DNA of 64,000 nt from UBA4421 sp028228615 (GCA_028228615.1 JAOJBS010000006.1:1-64000), one strand, 5' to 3'. Shown: positions 7,880 to 16,736, counted from the first letter of the stretch. Made by a program: numbers and translations. The notes: generated by a model not told the origin, from the sequence alone.

Positions 7880-9153
7880 TTTGGCTTGGCGTTGTCATAA
7901 TCGTAATTATGGCCGCCATTGGTGCGCCACTGTTTTCCGTGCTGCTTGCCGCATCAATGCTGGGTTTTTACAGCGCGGATATCGAGTTAGCCATTGTCGC
8001 CATTGAGTTGTATCGCATTGTTGATACACCGTTATTGGTGGCGCTGCCGCTTTTTACTTTCAGCGGCTATCTGCTTAGTGAGTCCAATACCTCCACCCGT
8101 TTAGTCAATGTTATGCAAAGTCTGTTTGGCTTTTTGCCAAGTGGCTTAGCCATTGTGGCGTTTATTGCATGCGCACTGTTTACCGCGTTAACCGGTGCTT
8201 CAGGGGTGACCATTGTGGCGCTAGGTGCGCTATTGTTGCCGGCCCTGCGTCAGGGTGGTTTCTCAGAAAAATTCAGCACCGGTTTGGTGACAACTTCGGG
8301 CAGCTTGGGTTTGTTGTTGGTGCCCTCAGTTCCGCTGATTCTTTATGGGGTTATTGCGCAACAGATAGACGTTGGCGAATCCTTTACCATTGTTCAACTA
8401 TTTGTCGCAGGTGTTGTGCCGCTGTGTTTAATGCTGGTTCTGCTGTCCGCTTGGACTCTTTGGAAGCACCGTGGTGGTGTTATTCCTCGCGTGCCGTTTA
8501 CCTGGGCAAACGTAGGTTCTGCGCTGTGGGATGCTCGTTGGGAAATTCCGCTGCCCTTTGTTGTATTGGGTGGTGTGTTCAGTGGCGTGTTTGCAATTTC
8601 CGAAGCGGCAGCGGTGACCGCCCTCTACGTCATTTTTGCTGAGGTTGTCCTTTATAAAGAGGTAACCGTTAAGCAGTTGGGCAGCGTTGCGGTTGAATCT
8701 ATGGTCATGGTGGGGGGTATTTTACTGATCTTAGGTATTGCCCTTGGTTTCACCAATTACCTCGTTGACGCAGAAGTACCCCAGCAATTGATGGTCTCTA
8801 TGCAGACCTACATCAAGAGCCCTCTTGGATTTTTACTGCTGCTGAATATTTTGCTCTTGGCATTGGGCGCGATGTTAGACATCTTCTCGGCACTGGTGAT
8901 TATGGTGCCGTTGTTGCTGCCCGTTGCGGTAGGCTACGGCATTCACCCGGTGCATTTGGGCATTATATTTTTAGCCAATATGCAGGTGGGTTACTTCACG
9001 CCACCAGTGGGTATGAATTTGTTTATTGCCAGTTATCGCTTTAAGAAACCGTTGTTAGAACTTTATTCTGCAACATTGCCTTTTATGCTGATCTTGCTGG
9101 TGGCGTTAGTCATGATCACTTACATTCCGGTGCTCAGCCTCTGGCATATGTAA
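7876..9153 (+). CDS. dctM: TRAP transporter large permease DctM
   Basis: A 425 aa polytopic inner-membrane protein of the DctM family, normal length, about 12 transmembrane segments. Family blocks visible are LPLFTFSGYLLSES, FTALTGASGVTIVALGALLLP, TGLVTTSGSLGLLLVPSVPLILYG and MQVGYFTPPVGMNLF near the C-terminus. It is the sodium-coupled transport subunit and works with DctQ and the DctP fusion encoded immediately upstream. Its start codon overlaps the dctQ stop (ATGA). No terminator is evident behind it. Confidence 0.94.
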   Translation: MIWLGVVIIVIMAAIGAPLFSVLLAASMLGFYSADIELAIVAIELYRIVDTPLLVALPLFTFSGYLLSESNTSTRLVNVMQSLFGFLPSGLAIVAFIACALFTALTGASGVTIVALGALLLPALRQGGFSEKFSTGLVTTSGSLGLLLVPSVPLILYGVIAQQIDVGESFTIVQLFVAGVVPLCLMLVLLSAWTLWKHRGGVIPRVPFTWANVGSALWDARWEIPLPFVVLGGVFSGVFAISEAAAVTALYVIFAEVVLYKEVTVKQLGSVAVESMVMVGGILLILGIALGFTNYLVDAEVPQQLMVSMQTYIKSPLGFLLLLNILLLALGAMLDIFSALVIMVPLLLPVAVGYGIHPVHLGIIFLANMQVGYFTPPVGMNLFIASYRFKKPLLELYSATLPFMLILLVALVMITYIPVLSLWHM

Positions 9154-9296
9154 CTGTCATTCCGATGATAATTTGTGCCCTTAAGCGGTTATAAATTAGA
9201 CGTTTGAAGTAAATCTTTCACTTTTGCATTTGTGCAATTGAAGCAATATTTTATTTAGAAAATGTGTTTCCTAACCCGTATTTTTTGGAGTCCTTT

Positions 9297-9704
9297 ATGA
9301 ATCATCAGTTTTCTGTAGCGGTTAATGGCCAAGGGCTGTACGACATAACGCCCCAGGTTAAATCCTGCATTGAAGGTGCCGGTGTTGCAGAAGGTTTGGC
9401 TACAGTATTTATTCAGCACACATCCGCCAGCATTCTCATTCAGGAAAACGCAGACCCAGCGGTGTTGGCAGATTTAGCCACATGGTTAGATCGCTTAGTA
9501 CCAGAGAATGATCCGATGTATACCCATACCGAGGAAGGTCCAGATGATATGCCAGCGCATATTAAAGGCGCGATCACAGCAGTGAACTTGTCATTGCCGA
9601 TAATTGAAGGGCAGCTCGCGTTGGGTGTTTGGCAGGGGATATTTCTTTGGGAACATCGACACAACGTCAAAGAGCGCAAACTCATAGTGAATGTGATGGG
9701 CTAG
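9297..9704 (+). CDS. YjbQ family protein (UPF0047)
   Basis: A 135 aa soluble protein of the YjbQ/UPF0047 family. Conserved blocks are present in order: FIQHTSASILIQENADP, DMPAHIKGAI, and the C-terminal GVWQGIFLWEHR. The histidines in QHTS, PAHI and WEHR are those expected to bind a metal or phosphate. Members have been reported to have thiamine-phosphate-synthase-like side activity in E. coli, but the physiological role is open. I chose the ATG at 9297 because TGGAG lies six to ten bases upstream; the frame is open 33 bases further. It appears to be a single-gene unit. Confidence 0.9.
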   Translation: MNHQFSVAVNGQGLYDITPQVKSCIEGAGVAEGLATVFIQHTSASILIQENADPAVLADLATWLDRLVPENDPMYTHTEEGPDDMPAHIKGAITAVNLSLPIIEGQLALGVWQGIFLWEHRHNVKERKLIVNVMG

Positions 9705-9749
9705 TAGTGGATAGGCGTGCTAGGGGTTAACTATTACCTAGCTAGCTAA

Positions 9750-9815
9750 TTTCTAACCGGTTCCTAACCAGTACCTAACTAATACCTAACTAATACCTAA
9801 CGAGTACCCAACTGC
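9750..9815. repeat. 11 bp tandem repeat, six copies
   Basis: Six adjacent 11 bp units of consensus TACCTAACTAA; the central two are identical and the outer ones are degenerate. They fill much of the spacer between yjbQ and the convergent hypothetical gene. They carry no reading frame of note. Confidence 0.85.
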
Positions 9816-9935
9816 GGTTTAACTGATGGGAGCGATTCGCGCGTGATGGGGGCGGGGTATTCGGCGCAAGCATTTTGGCTCAAGCCTTTTAACTCGAACC
9901 TTCCAGTTCAAACCACGCAACGCAACTCTGCCGGC

Positions 9936-10343
9936 TTACTTGTTCAAGTTGTCGCGGATTTCGCTCATCCAGCGCTCGTGGCCTTCCGGATCTAAAATCA
10001 TACTCGAGAAATATTGCAGCAGATCTTTGTGGGTCTGGTTCAGCTTGGCTTCTAGCATGGCCTGTTCACCGGGCTTACTGCTGATAAATTCAAATACAGC
10101 GTTCAGGTCGGTACCTTTGCCTAAAACTTCGCCTAACTCCTCTACCACAAGATCATGAAGGGCTTCTAAGTCGTCTTCGCCTATGCCTGCCTCGCCGGGT
10201 GAGAGCACAACGTTGGCCCAGAGAGTCGCCATATAAACTTGGTACAAGTTACGGTCGATGAAACGCTCAACAACAGTGGAGCGTTCGCGTATGTCTGTGA
10301 AGACAGGCTCGAAGGCGTATTTAAGGTCGGTAAGTTCTAACAT
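9936..10343 (-). CDS. conserved-looking hypothetical protein
   Basis: I do not recognise this 135 aa protein. It is acidic, soluble and predicted largely helical, with no signal peptide, no membrane segment and no cysteine. It opens MLELTDLKYAFEPVFTDIRERS and contains a possible helical hairpin (residues about 55-110). Codon use looks like that of its neighbours and the opposite strand has only a shorter shadow frame, so it is probably real. It stands alone, convergent with yjbQ and divergent from the acyl-CoA dehydrogenase at 10605. No function is proposed. Confidence 0.68.
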   Translation of the reverse strand: MLELTDLKYAFEPVFTDIRERSTVVERFIDRNLYQVYMATLWANVVLSPGEAGIGEDDLEALHDLVVEELGEVLGKGTDLNAVFEFISSKPGEQAMLEAKLNQTHKDLLQYFSSMILDPEGHERWMSEIRDNLNK

Positions 10344-10604
10344 CTGGTAATGGTGCCATACCTTTGCTGGGAGGACTAATATTCCAACGTAAATTCATGG
10401 CGCTAGAGGCAGGGGTACCTTTTGTCTAGGAATATGCGTAGGTCCCTCTGAAGTGGACAGACGAGATAACTCTCTGAATTTATTTGGGTTTTATCTTTTT
10501 GGATGCTCTTTGCCATAGTTGCCTAACGCTGTCTAGATTTGCACACCCTAGTTGGCTGAAGTAATGTCTTGGCTGAAAATTCTAACAAAGAGGTGGGGAA
10601 AGTA

Positions 10605-11750
10605 ATGCTGCAATTTGACCGAGTAACCCTAGACAGTGAGTCCGAAGTATTGCGGCAACGGGTACGAGATTTTGTTGCTGATAATCAGCACCACATGCCC
10701 CAGCCTAACTCAGATTTCGTCACCGGCCATGACCCTGAGTTCTCCGCCAAGCTTGGTGAGCAAGGCTGGATCGGTATGACATGGCCCAGTGAATTTGGTG
10801 GCGGCGAGCAGAGTAATTTTGAGCGTTTGGTTGTCACCGAAGAGTTGCTTGCCGCTGGCGCCCCGGTCAGTGCGCATTGGATTGCCGATCGGCAAAGTGG
10901 CCCTCTACTGCTGCGTTTTGGTACGCCCGCGCAGCGCGAACGTTATTTGCCCGGCATTGCCAGTGGCCAAAGCTACTTCTCGATTGGTATGAGTGAGCCG
11001 GATACCGGGTCAGATTTGGCCTCAGTGCGTACCACTGCGGTGGCCGAAGGCGATGCCTATCGTATTAATGGAACCAAAATTTGGACCACTGACGCCCACC
11101 GTAATCACTATATTATTTGTTTAGTCAGAACCGAGGCCCCTTCCGAAAATCGCCATGCGGGTTTTTCGCAAATCATTGTCGATCTAAAGAATGATGGCGC
11201 CAAGGTGCGACCCATCAGCAATATGGCAGGTGGAGAAGATTTCAACGAAGTGGTCTTTGAAGACGTATTAGTGCCTAAAGACCGTATTGTAGGTGAGCCG
11301 GGCAATGGCTGGCAGCAGGTGACCTCGGAGCTCGCCTACGAGCGCAGTGGCCCTGAACGCTTTCTTTCAGCCTTCAGGGTGTTTGTGGAAATGGTGCGTA
11401 TTTGTGGCGACCAGCCCAGCCCGCATCAGGCAGCGGCGATAGGTCGCCTAGCCTCGCACTTTATGACGCTAAGGCGCATGTCTATTTCTGTGGCCGGTAT
11501 GCTGGAACAGGGTAAAGACGTTGGCGTTGAAGCGGCTCTAGTTAAAGAGCTGGGTAACAATTTTGAGAAGGTGTTGCCAGAAGTTGCGCGGTTAGTGGTG
11601 CCAGACCTAAGTCAGCTAGACCCCGCCAAACACAAACTGTTCCGCGACACGTTTGAAGAAACTTTACTGCTTTCGCCATCCTTTACATTACGTGGCGGTA
11701 CTCGAGAAATTTTACGCGGCGTCATTGCACGCGGATTGGGGTTACGTTGA
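10605..11750 (+). CDS. acyl-CoA dehydrogenase, first of a pair
   Basis: A 381 aa FAD-dependent acyl-CoA dehydrogenase. Visible blocks are WIGMTWPSEFGG, the flavin-contacting IGMSEPDTGSDLASVRT, KIWTTDAH, and the C-terminal TLRGGTREILRG. In the last block the residue before GT is Gly, where short/medium-chain enzymes often carry the catalytic Glu, so the base may lie elsewhere. The ATG at 10605 is preferred because GGTGGGG lies about nine bases upstream; a TTG at 10569 would add 12 unlikely residues. It is followed after one base by a second, shorter acyl-CoA dehydrogenase. Such paired genes are known to form heteromeric enzymes acting on steroid or branched CoA side chains in actinobacteria and proteobacteria; substrate here is unknown. 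Confidence 0.92.
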   Translation: MLQFDRVTLDSESEVLRQRVRDFVADNQHHMPQPNSDFVTGHDPEFSAKLGEQGWIGMTWPSEFGGGEQSNFERLVVTEELLAAGAPVSAHWIADRQSGPLLLRFGTPAQRERYLPGIASGQSYFSIGMSEPDTGSDLASVRTTAVAEGDAYRINGTKIWTTDAHRNHYIICLVRTEAPSENRHAGFSQIIVDLKNDGAKVRPISNMAGGEDFNEVVFEDVLVPKDRIVGEPGNGWQQVTSELAYERSGPERFLSAFRVFVEMVRICGDQPSPHQAAAIGRLASHFMTLRRMSISVAGMLEQGKDVGVEAALVKELGNNFEKVLPEVARLVVPDLSQLDPAKHKLFRDTFEETLLLSPSFTLRGGTREILRGVIARGLGLR

Positions 11751-11751
11751 T

Positions 11752-12729
11752 ATGGACACAAGACAACTCATAATTGATACGGCTGAGAAAATTTTTGCCG
11801 ATCACTGTCAAAAAAACCTTTTAGATTCTGCTGAGCAAGGTACCTTCCCGCAAGATTTATGGGAAAAGATTGTAGAAAACGGGTTTCACCAATTAGGTTC
11901 AGCGGGTAGTGGTACTGATGCCGCCGACCTTTACGCATTTCTAAAAGTATGCGGCAGATTTTCGGTCCCGTTGCCTATGGCAGAAGTACTGTTGTCTAAT
12001 CAGTGGCTGGCCTCTGAGGCCTCAGAGACAACTGAATCAGGCTCGGACTTTGCCAGCATTGGTCGGTTAAACGATACCTCAATTAACCAAGTGCCGTGGG
12101 GGCGCAAAGCAACAAAGGTGCTAGGTGTTGCAGCGGACAGTCATAAAGTGTTGGTAATGGATGCGCCCAGTATCAACGAGCAAGGAAATAATCTTGCTGG
12201 GGAAGCCCACGACACCTTTTTGCTGGCGGGTACCGAGCGTGAAATTGAGTTAGAAGACTCGCCCTTTGCGCAAATGGCACTGGCACGCACCAATTTAATG
12301 GCCGGCGGTCTGCAAGCCACATTAGATTTAGGCCTACAGTTTGCCAGTGAGCGCAGCCAGTTTGGTCGTTCCATCAGTAAGTTTCAGGCCATTCAGCACA
12401 GCTTGGCAGTTGTCGCTGCTGAGGTTGCAGCCGCCCAGCGTGCAGCGGATGCCGCGGTAGACGCGCTAGGCACTGACCGCTTTATAGACGAAGTGTCGGC
12501 CAGTAAGGCGCGGGTAGGCGAGGCAGTAGGCATTGTTGCTGAACAAGTACACCAGGTGCACGGCGCAATGGGCTTTACCTATGAGCACCGATTACACCAC
12601 TTTACCCGCAGATTGTGGGCGTGGCGCGACGAGTGGGGTAACGAATTTTACTGGCAGGCGATGCTAGGGAGCCGACTAGCGGCTATGGGTGCAGACAAGG
12701 TTTGGGGTTATATTGCTACTCGAGGGTAG
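11752..12729 (+). CDS. acyl-CoA dehydrogenase, shorter partner subunit
   Basis: A 325 aa acyl-CoA dehydrogenase-like protein with a weak N-terminal half and a clear C-terminal helical domain: SERSQFGRSISKFQAIQHSL, then VHQVHGAMGFTYEHRLHHF. The N-terminal part lacks a good flavin-contacting SEPDTGSD equivalent. That is typical of the beta partner in heteromeric (alpha2beta2-type) acyl-CoA dehydrogenases. It starts one base after the stop of the preceding dehydrogenase, so the two are surely co-translated and probably form one complex. The first ATG after that stop (11752) gives the family-like beginning MDTRQLIIDTAEKIF. A VOC-family gene follows 40 bp downstream. Confidence 0.9.
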   Translation: MDTRQLIIDTAEKIFADHCQKNLLDSAEQGTFPQDLWEKIVENGFHQLGSAGSGTDAADLYAFLKVCGRFSVPLPMAEVLLSNQWLASEASETTESGSDFASIGRLNDTSINQVPWGRKATKVLGVAADSHKVLVMDAPSINEQGNNLAGEAHDTFLLAGTEREIELEDSPFAQMALARTNLMAGGLQATLDLGLQFASERSQFGRSISKFQAIQHSLAVVAAEVAAAQRAADAAVDALGTDRFIDEVSASKARVGEAVGIVAEQVHQVHGAMGFTYEHRLHHFTRRLWAWRDEWGNEFYWQAMLGSRLAAMGADKVWGYIATRG

Positions 12730-12768
12730 CTAGTTTTAGTAGCCCAGACTTTGGACAGAGGAAGGGTT

Positions 12769-13308
12769 ATGCAAGTTAATGAAAAATTTGAGATTCGCGG
12801 AATAAACCATTTGGCTTTGGTCTGCCGTGACATGAAAAAGACGGTAGATTTCTATTCGGGTGTTTTGGGTATGCCTTTGGTGAAAACCATTGAGTTGCCG
12901 CAGAATTCTGGCCAGCATTTCTTTTTTGATATTGGTAAGGGCGATCAGTTGGCTTTTTTCTGGTTTCCTGATGCGCCAGAAAAAGTGCCCGGGGTGACCA
13001 ACGCCGAATCCTTAGTGGGCCACGGCTCCATTACCTCTGCTCACGCGTCTATGAATCATGTTGCCTTTGATGTGCCTGTAGAAAAAATTGCCGAGTACCA
13101 AGAAAAGTTGGCGGCTGCGGGCGTGGAGGTGACCCCTGTCATCTTCCACGATGAATCAGAAAACCAAGCCAGCCTCACCGATACAGACAGTACCTTTGTC
13201 AGATCCATTTACTTCCAAGACCCAGATGGCATTTTATTGGAGTTTGCTGCCAGTACCCGAGCATTCACTGAAAATGATGTGAGTTGTGAGCCGGTAAGCG
13301 TGGACTGA
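12769..13308 (+). CDS. VOC family protein (glyoxalase/dioxygenase fold)
   Basis: A 179 aa vicinal-oxygen-chelate protein. It begins with INHLALVCRDMKKTVDFYSGVLG, the first beta-alpha-beta module with a metal-ligand His, and ends with FQDPDGILLEFA, which carries the usual glutamate ligand. A middle MNHVAFDVP supplies another histidine. Together these give a plausible H-H-E metal site, suggesting a lyase, isomerase or extradiol-type dioxygenase. GAGGAAGG lies seven bases before the ATG at 12769, which sets the start. It lies 40 bp after the acyl-CoA dehydrogenase pair and likely belongs to the same transcript, ending at the strong hairpin near 13430. The actual reaction is not deducible. Confidence 0.87.
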   Translation: MQVNEKFEIRGINHLALVCRDMKKTVDFYSGVLGMPLVKTIELPQNSGQHFFFDIGKGDQLAFFWFPDAPEKVPGVTNAESLVGHGSITSAHASMNHVAFDVPVEKIAEYQEKLAAAGVEVTPVIFHDESENQASLTDTDSTFVRSIYFQDPDGILLEFAASTRAFTENDVSCEPVSVD

Positions 13309-13415
13309 GTTTCTTCTTGATGTTTAGTTGTGTTGCCGCAGTTGGTTGAAAGACCCCAAAGGCTTAAAAAGGGCTAAAGGCAAAAAGGCGGCAAGCGCGA
13401 ACAAGAATCATAAAA

Positions 13416-13455
13416 AAGGGCAGTAGGCGTTAAGCCTGCTGCCCTTCTTTTTTTT
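13416..13455. terminator. bidirectional Rho-independent terminator
   Basis: A 13 bp stem with one T-G wobble (AAGGGCAGTAGGC, loop GTTAA, GCCTGCTGCCCTT) has a T-run after it on the plus strand and an A-run before it, giving Ts on the minus strand. It sits between the convergent VOC gene and CurA-like reductase and can serve both. Confidence 0.92.
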
Positions 13456-13557
13456 GCTTCTTTGCTTCTTTGCTTCTTTCTTTTAGCTTTGTAGCTTTAA
13501 GATTTAGGCCAAAAGTTCAGGCCAAAAGTTCAAGCCAAAGGGTCAGACCAAAAGTTA
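13453..13557. repeat. two tandem repeat blocks (8 bp x3 and 13 bp x4)
   Basis: TTTGCTTC is repeated three times at 13453-13476. A second block at 13506-13557 has four 13 bp units of consensus AGGCCAAAAGTTC. It ends 13 bases from the stop codon of the minus-strand reductase. Confidence 0.85.
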
Positions 13558-13570
13558 GCTGCAAAAAATC

Positions 13571-14566
13571 TTAGAAGTTAACAATCATCTTGCCAGTATT
13601 AGAACCCTTGAAGAGCCCAATAAAGGCTTCCGGTGCCTGATCTATACCCGTGTAGACAGTCTCTTTTGTAATGATCTGTCCGCTGGTCACCCACTCTTCC
13701 ATATCGCTTCGGAACTTGCCTGCTAGGTGATCAAAGTGATTCACAATAAATCCGCGCAGGATCAGGCCCAGACCAATAGCCATAGACAAGTTGTTTGGGC
13801 CAGGGCGTGGTGATGTATCGTTGTACGTTGCAATAGCGCCGCATAAAGCGATACGTCCGAAAGGTCGCATGCACATAATGGCTGCTTGCAGGTGCTCGGC
13901 GCCAACGTTGTCAAAGTAAACGTCCAAACCGTTTGGCGCTAATTCTTTTAGATGACCTAGAATGCTGCCGTCGTTGTAATTGAACGCGTGGTCAAAGCCT
14001 AGCTCTTTAGTCAGTAGCTCAACTTTGTCGTCAGAGCCAGCGCTGCCAATAACGGTGCAACCCTTTAACTTAGCGATTTGCCCAACAATGCTGCCCACTG
14101 CGCCAGCGGCGCCAGAAACAAATACTGTTTCGCCATCCTTGAGTGCGCCAACTTCTAGCAGCCCCACGTAGGCGGTCATGCCTGGCATGCCAATCGCGCC
14201 TAAGTATTCTGATGCTGGTGCAACAATGGTGCCTAAGCTCTGAATGCCCTCTGCAGACTCGGTAAATGCTTCTCTCCAGCCAAACGCACTGCTCACATAG
14301 TCGCCTTCTTTGAAATCTGGGCTAGCTGATTTAACCACCTGGCCAATGCAGCCGCCGGTGAGTACTTCACCAATTTGAAAAGGCGGTACGTAGGATTTGC
14401 GATCAACCATTCTGCCGCGCATGTAGGGGTCTACAGACATACTCAAGTTTTTCACCTGAATTTGGCCGTCTTTAGGTTCTGGCGCTTCAATATCAATGAT
14501 CTGAAAATCATCGGGCTTAGGCATGCCTTCTGGGCGCGTTTTTAGCGCTACTGCTTTTGCTTGCAT
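13571..14566 (-). CDS. NADP-dependent medium-chain reductase, CurA-like
   Basis: A 331 aa zinc-independent medium-chain dehydrogenase/reductase of the CurA/leukotriene-B4-12-hydroxydehydrogenase (2-alkenal reductase) type. Signs are MSVDPYMRGRM near residues 43-53, the dinucleotide motif GAAGAVGSIVGQIAKLKG, and YFDNVGAEHLQAAI. There are no zinc-binding cysteines. The family reduces the double bond of alpha,beta-unsaturated aldehydes and ketones with NADPH in the cytoplasm. It lies 36 bp downstream of the TPP-enzyme gene on the same strand, so the two probably form an operon ending at the bidirectional terminator near 13430. Substrate is not known. Confidence 0.9.
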   Translation of the reverse strand: MQAKAVALKTRPEGMPKPDDFQIIDIEAPEPKDGQIQVKNLSMSVDPYMRGRMVDRKSYVPPFQIGEVLTGGCIGQVVKSASPDFKEGDYVSSAFGWREAFTESAEGIQSLGTIVAPASEYLGAIGMPGMTAYVGLLEVGALKDGETVFVSGAAGAVGSIVGQIAKLKGCTVIGSAGSDDKVELLTKELGFDHAFNYNDGSILGHLKELAPNGLDVYFDNVGAEHLQAAIMCMRPFGRIALCGAIATYNDTSPRPGPNNLSMAIGLGLILRGFIVNHFDHLAGKFRSDMEEWVTSGQIITKETVYTGIDQAPEAFIGLFKGSNTGKMIVNF

Positions 14567-14602
14567 AGTTTCTCTCTGTATATCTCTCAGTTTGTGAATG
14601 GG

Positions 14603-16234
14603 TTATTCGTTGGAAATTGTAATTTCTTTGTCGGTAATGAATTCTAATAGGGCTGGCTGGCCGTTTTGTGTTGCCTCTATGCCTCTTTTTAAAGCCGCAA
14701 CAATATCGTTGGGGTCTGTTACTCGTTCACCATAGCCACCAAAGGCTTTTGCCATTTCTGCGTAGTTGCCAGAAATATCGGTAGATCGATATTTTTCCGT
14801 AGACACCTGCATGATCGGTATTTCAATGGCCATGGAGAAGTTGTTGAACAAAATAGACAGTATTGGAATGTTCTCTCTAACCGCAGTTTCAAAGTCCATG
14901 CCGGTAAAGCCTATTGCTGCATCTCCCCAAACGTTGATACACAGTTTATCTGGTTCTGCTAACTTTGCACCCATGGCCAAGCCTAAACCGTAACCCAATT
15001 GAGTGGTTTTTCCCCAGCCAATATATGAAAGGGGACTGGTTGCCTGCCAAAATGGGGTGGTTTGATCTCGCGGGCTGCCTGCGTCGTGGGTGATCACAAC
15101 TTTATCTTTATCGACAATTCGGTCTAGTTCTGCGACAACTCTGTACGGGTTAATTGGCGCGTCGTTATTGGTCAGTTTGGGTAACCACTCGCTCATCCAC
15201 TCGGTTCTGATTTGAGTAATGCGCTCAGGCGCGTGTGCTCGAGCTGTTGCAGGCTCTTTGGAAAAACTTTCCATTGCTGTGCTCAGTGCTTGCAGGGTTA
15301 GCTTGGCGTCGCCAATCAGGCCGTGCTGTGCCGGAACGTCTTTGTTTAAGTCCATTGGGTCGAGGGTGGCGTGAATAATGGTTTTGCCTTTAGGCATGGA
15401 AACGCCAAAAGCGGTTAGAGCAAAAGAAACCCCAATGCCGAGTATCACATCAGCTTCCTTTAAGTACTGTTTCACTGGACGAGGGTTGGCGCGCCCACCA
15501 CTCCCTAATGACAGAGGATGGTTTTCTGGGAATGCACTTTTACCCTCAATACTTGTGGTAACGGGGATATTCCAAGCTTCTGCTAGGGCTTTAAGCTCAT
15601 CCCATGCTTTGGCGTAGTGCACGCCTTGTCCTGCGTATATCACCGGGTTTTTGGCTTGTGCCAGGACTTTAGCTGCTGCGTCTACATCGCTAGGTGCGGG
15701 GCCAGTTTTGGCGCTGAACGAGGGTATGTATTCCCAGTCATCTGGCACGTCTTCGTTCATGACATCAAGCGGTACCTCTATCATTACCGGCCCTGGGCGG
15801 CCATTACGCAATTGAAAAAAGGCTCGACGCATTATCTCTGGCACAGCTTTACCCATAGTGATCGGTTCAGCCCACTTTGTGATGTGCTGCATATTCATTG
15901 TGGAATTGAAGTTGGGGTAGTAGTGCGCCAAGCGGCGAGGGTAGCCCGCAGGGATAACCAGTAGCGGCACTGATTCCGAATAGGCCTGAGCTATGCCACC
16001 AAAAGCGTTTTCTGCGCCGGGTCCATGCTGCATGCAAAATACGCCGATCTTGTCGCCAGACGATAACCTAGAATAGGCATCTGCCATGTGCAGGCCAATA
16101 CGTTCTTGGCGAACAATCACGGTGCGAATGTCGAGCTTAGCCGCAGCTTCAATCAATGGGTTTACTGGATAGGCGAAAAGAATATCTACCCCTTCGGCCT
16201 TCATTGTGTGCGCAATGGCGTCTATTACATTCAT
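14603..16234 (-). CDS. thiamine-pyrophosphate enzyme, acetolactate-synthase-like
   Basis: A 543 aa ThDP-dependent enzyme with the three-domain pattern of the acetolactate synthase/decarboxylase superfamily. E44 in VRQERIG is the conserved glutamate that activates the cofactor. The central domain has GSGGRANPRPVKQYLKEAD. The C-terminal pyrophosphate domain has the metal-binding block beginning WGDAAIGFTG and closing ILFNNFSMA; Ala replaces the usual Gly in the GDG motif. It does not look like housekeeping IlvB/IlvI and has no regulatory small subunit nearby. A decarboxylase or carboligase on a 2-oxo acid is likely. It precedes the CurA-like reductase and is transcribed away from the small CI-like regulator at 16737, which could control it. 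Confidence 0.88.
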   Translation of the reverse strand: MNVIDAIAHTMKAEGVDILFAYPVNPLIEAAAKLDIRTVIVRQERIGLHMADAYSRLSSGDKIGVFCMQHGPGAENAFGGIAQAYSESVPLLVIPAGYPRRLAHYYPNFNSTMNMQHITKWAEPITMGKAVPEIMRRAFFQLRNGRPGPVMIEVPLDVMNEDVPDDWEYIPSFSAKTGPAPSDVDAAAKVLAQAKNPVIYAGQGVHYAKAWDELKALAEAWNIPVTTSIEGKSAFPENHPLSLGSGGRANPRPVKQYLKEADVILGIGVSFALTAFGVSMPKGKTIIHATLDPMDLNKDVPAQHGLIGDAKLTLQALSTAMESFSKEPATARAHAPERITQIRTEWMSEWLPKLTNNDAPINPYRVVAELDRIVDKDKVVITHDAGSPRDQTTPFWQATSPLSYIGWGKTTQLGYGLGLAMGAKLAEPDKLCINVWGDAAIGFTGMDFETAVRENIPILSILFNNFSMAIEIPIMQVSTEKYRSTDISGNYAEMAKAFGGYGERVTDPNDIVAALKRGIEATQNGQPALLEFITDKEITISNE

Positions 16235-16736
16235 GGTTCCTCCCCTCTATCTATTAACTTTTTGTTGTCGCTTTATATTTTTTCGCTTTTCTTAACGCGT
16301 GTTAAAGCGAGTTAAAACCAACGCTTTGGCTGGCCTTCAATTAACTTGGGTTAATAGTGCCACATCCCACCCGCCGTTTGGGTAAAAAGGGTTAAAAGGC
16401 CAATAGGGTGTTGAGTTCATTTAAGTTCAGATAAACCGACATGTGGCCCAATTTGGGCGTAGGATCAAATTGAACGTGGAGTTTGGGTTAAATCTAATAT
16501 CTGCGTGCAGATAGAGTTGCTTTCGTTGTTGACGCGCTTTGCGGTATTAGGTTTTTTGAGCGCGGCAAAGCGGTCGTTGAGTTGCCTTGAATGTGCCCTT
16601 TTTGACGGCGTGTCTTGCCGACTAAAAATTGTAGTAAAACATATGCTTAGAGCCGTTTTTTCACTGTAAGTGTACTGCATAGTATTGTACGCGTTTTGAA
16701 TACTAAACCTTTTCTTAGAAGGTGTACGATTAAAAC
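16235..16736. promoter_or_regulatory. divergent intergenic region with repeated motifs
   Basis: This 502 bp spacer separates the TPP-enzyme gene (minus) from the CI-like regulator (plus). It contains TTAAC-GCGT-GTTAA (16292-16305), three GGGTTAA copies (16348, 16389, 16485), and three GTAC cores within 56 bp (16672, 16687, 16724) just before the regulator ATG. These are plausible operators, unproven. A 108 aa minus frame crosses the region but overlaps the regulator and is not credible. Confidence 0.4.

Noticed and set aside
8169..8642. Plus-strand 157 aa frame within dctM
   Set aside because: Out-of-frame shadow rich in Arg, Cys and Trp; dctM is intact over it.
9750..9815. CRISPR array
   Set aside because: Units are only 11 bp, directly adjacent with no spacers, and there are no cas genes.
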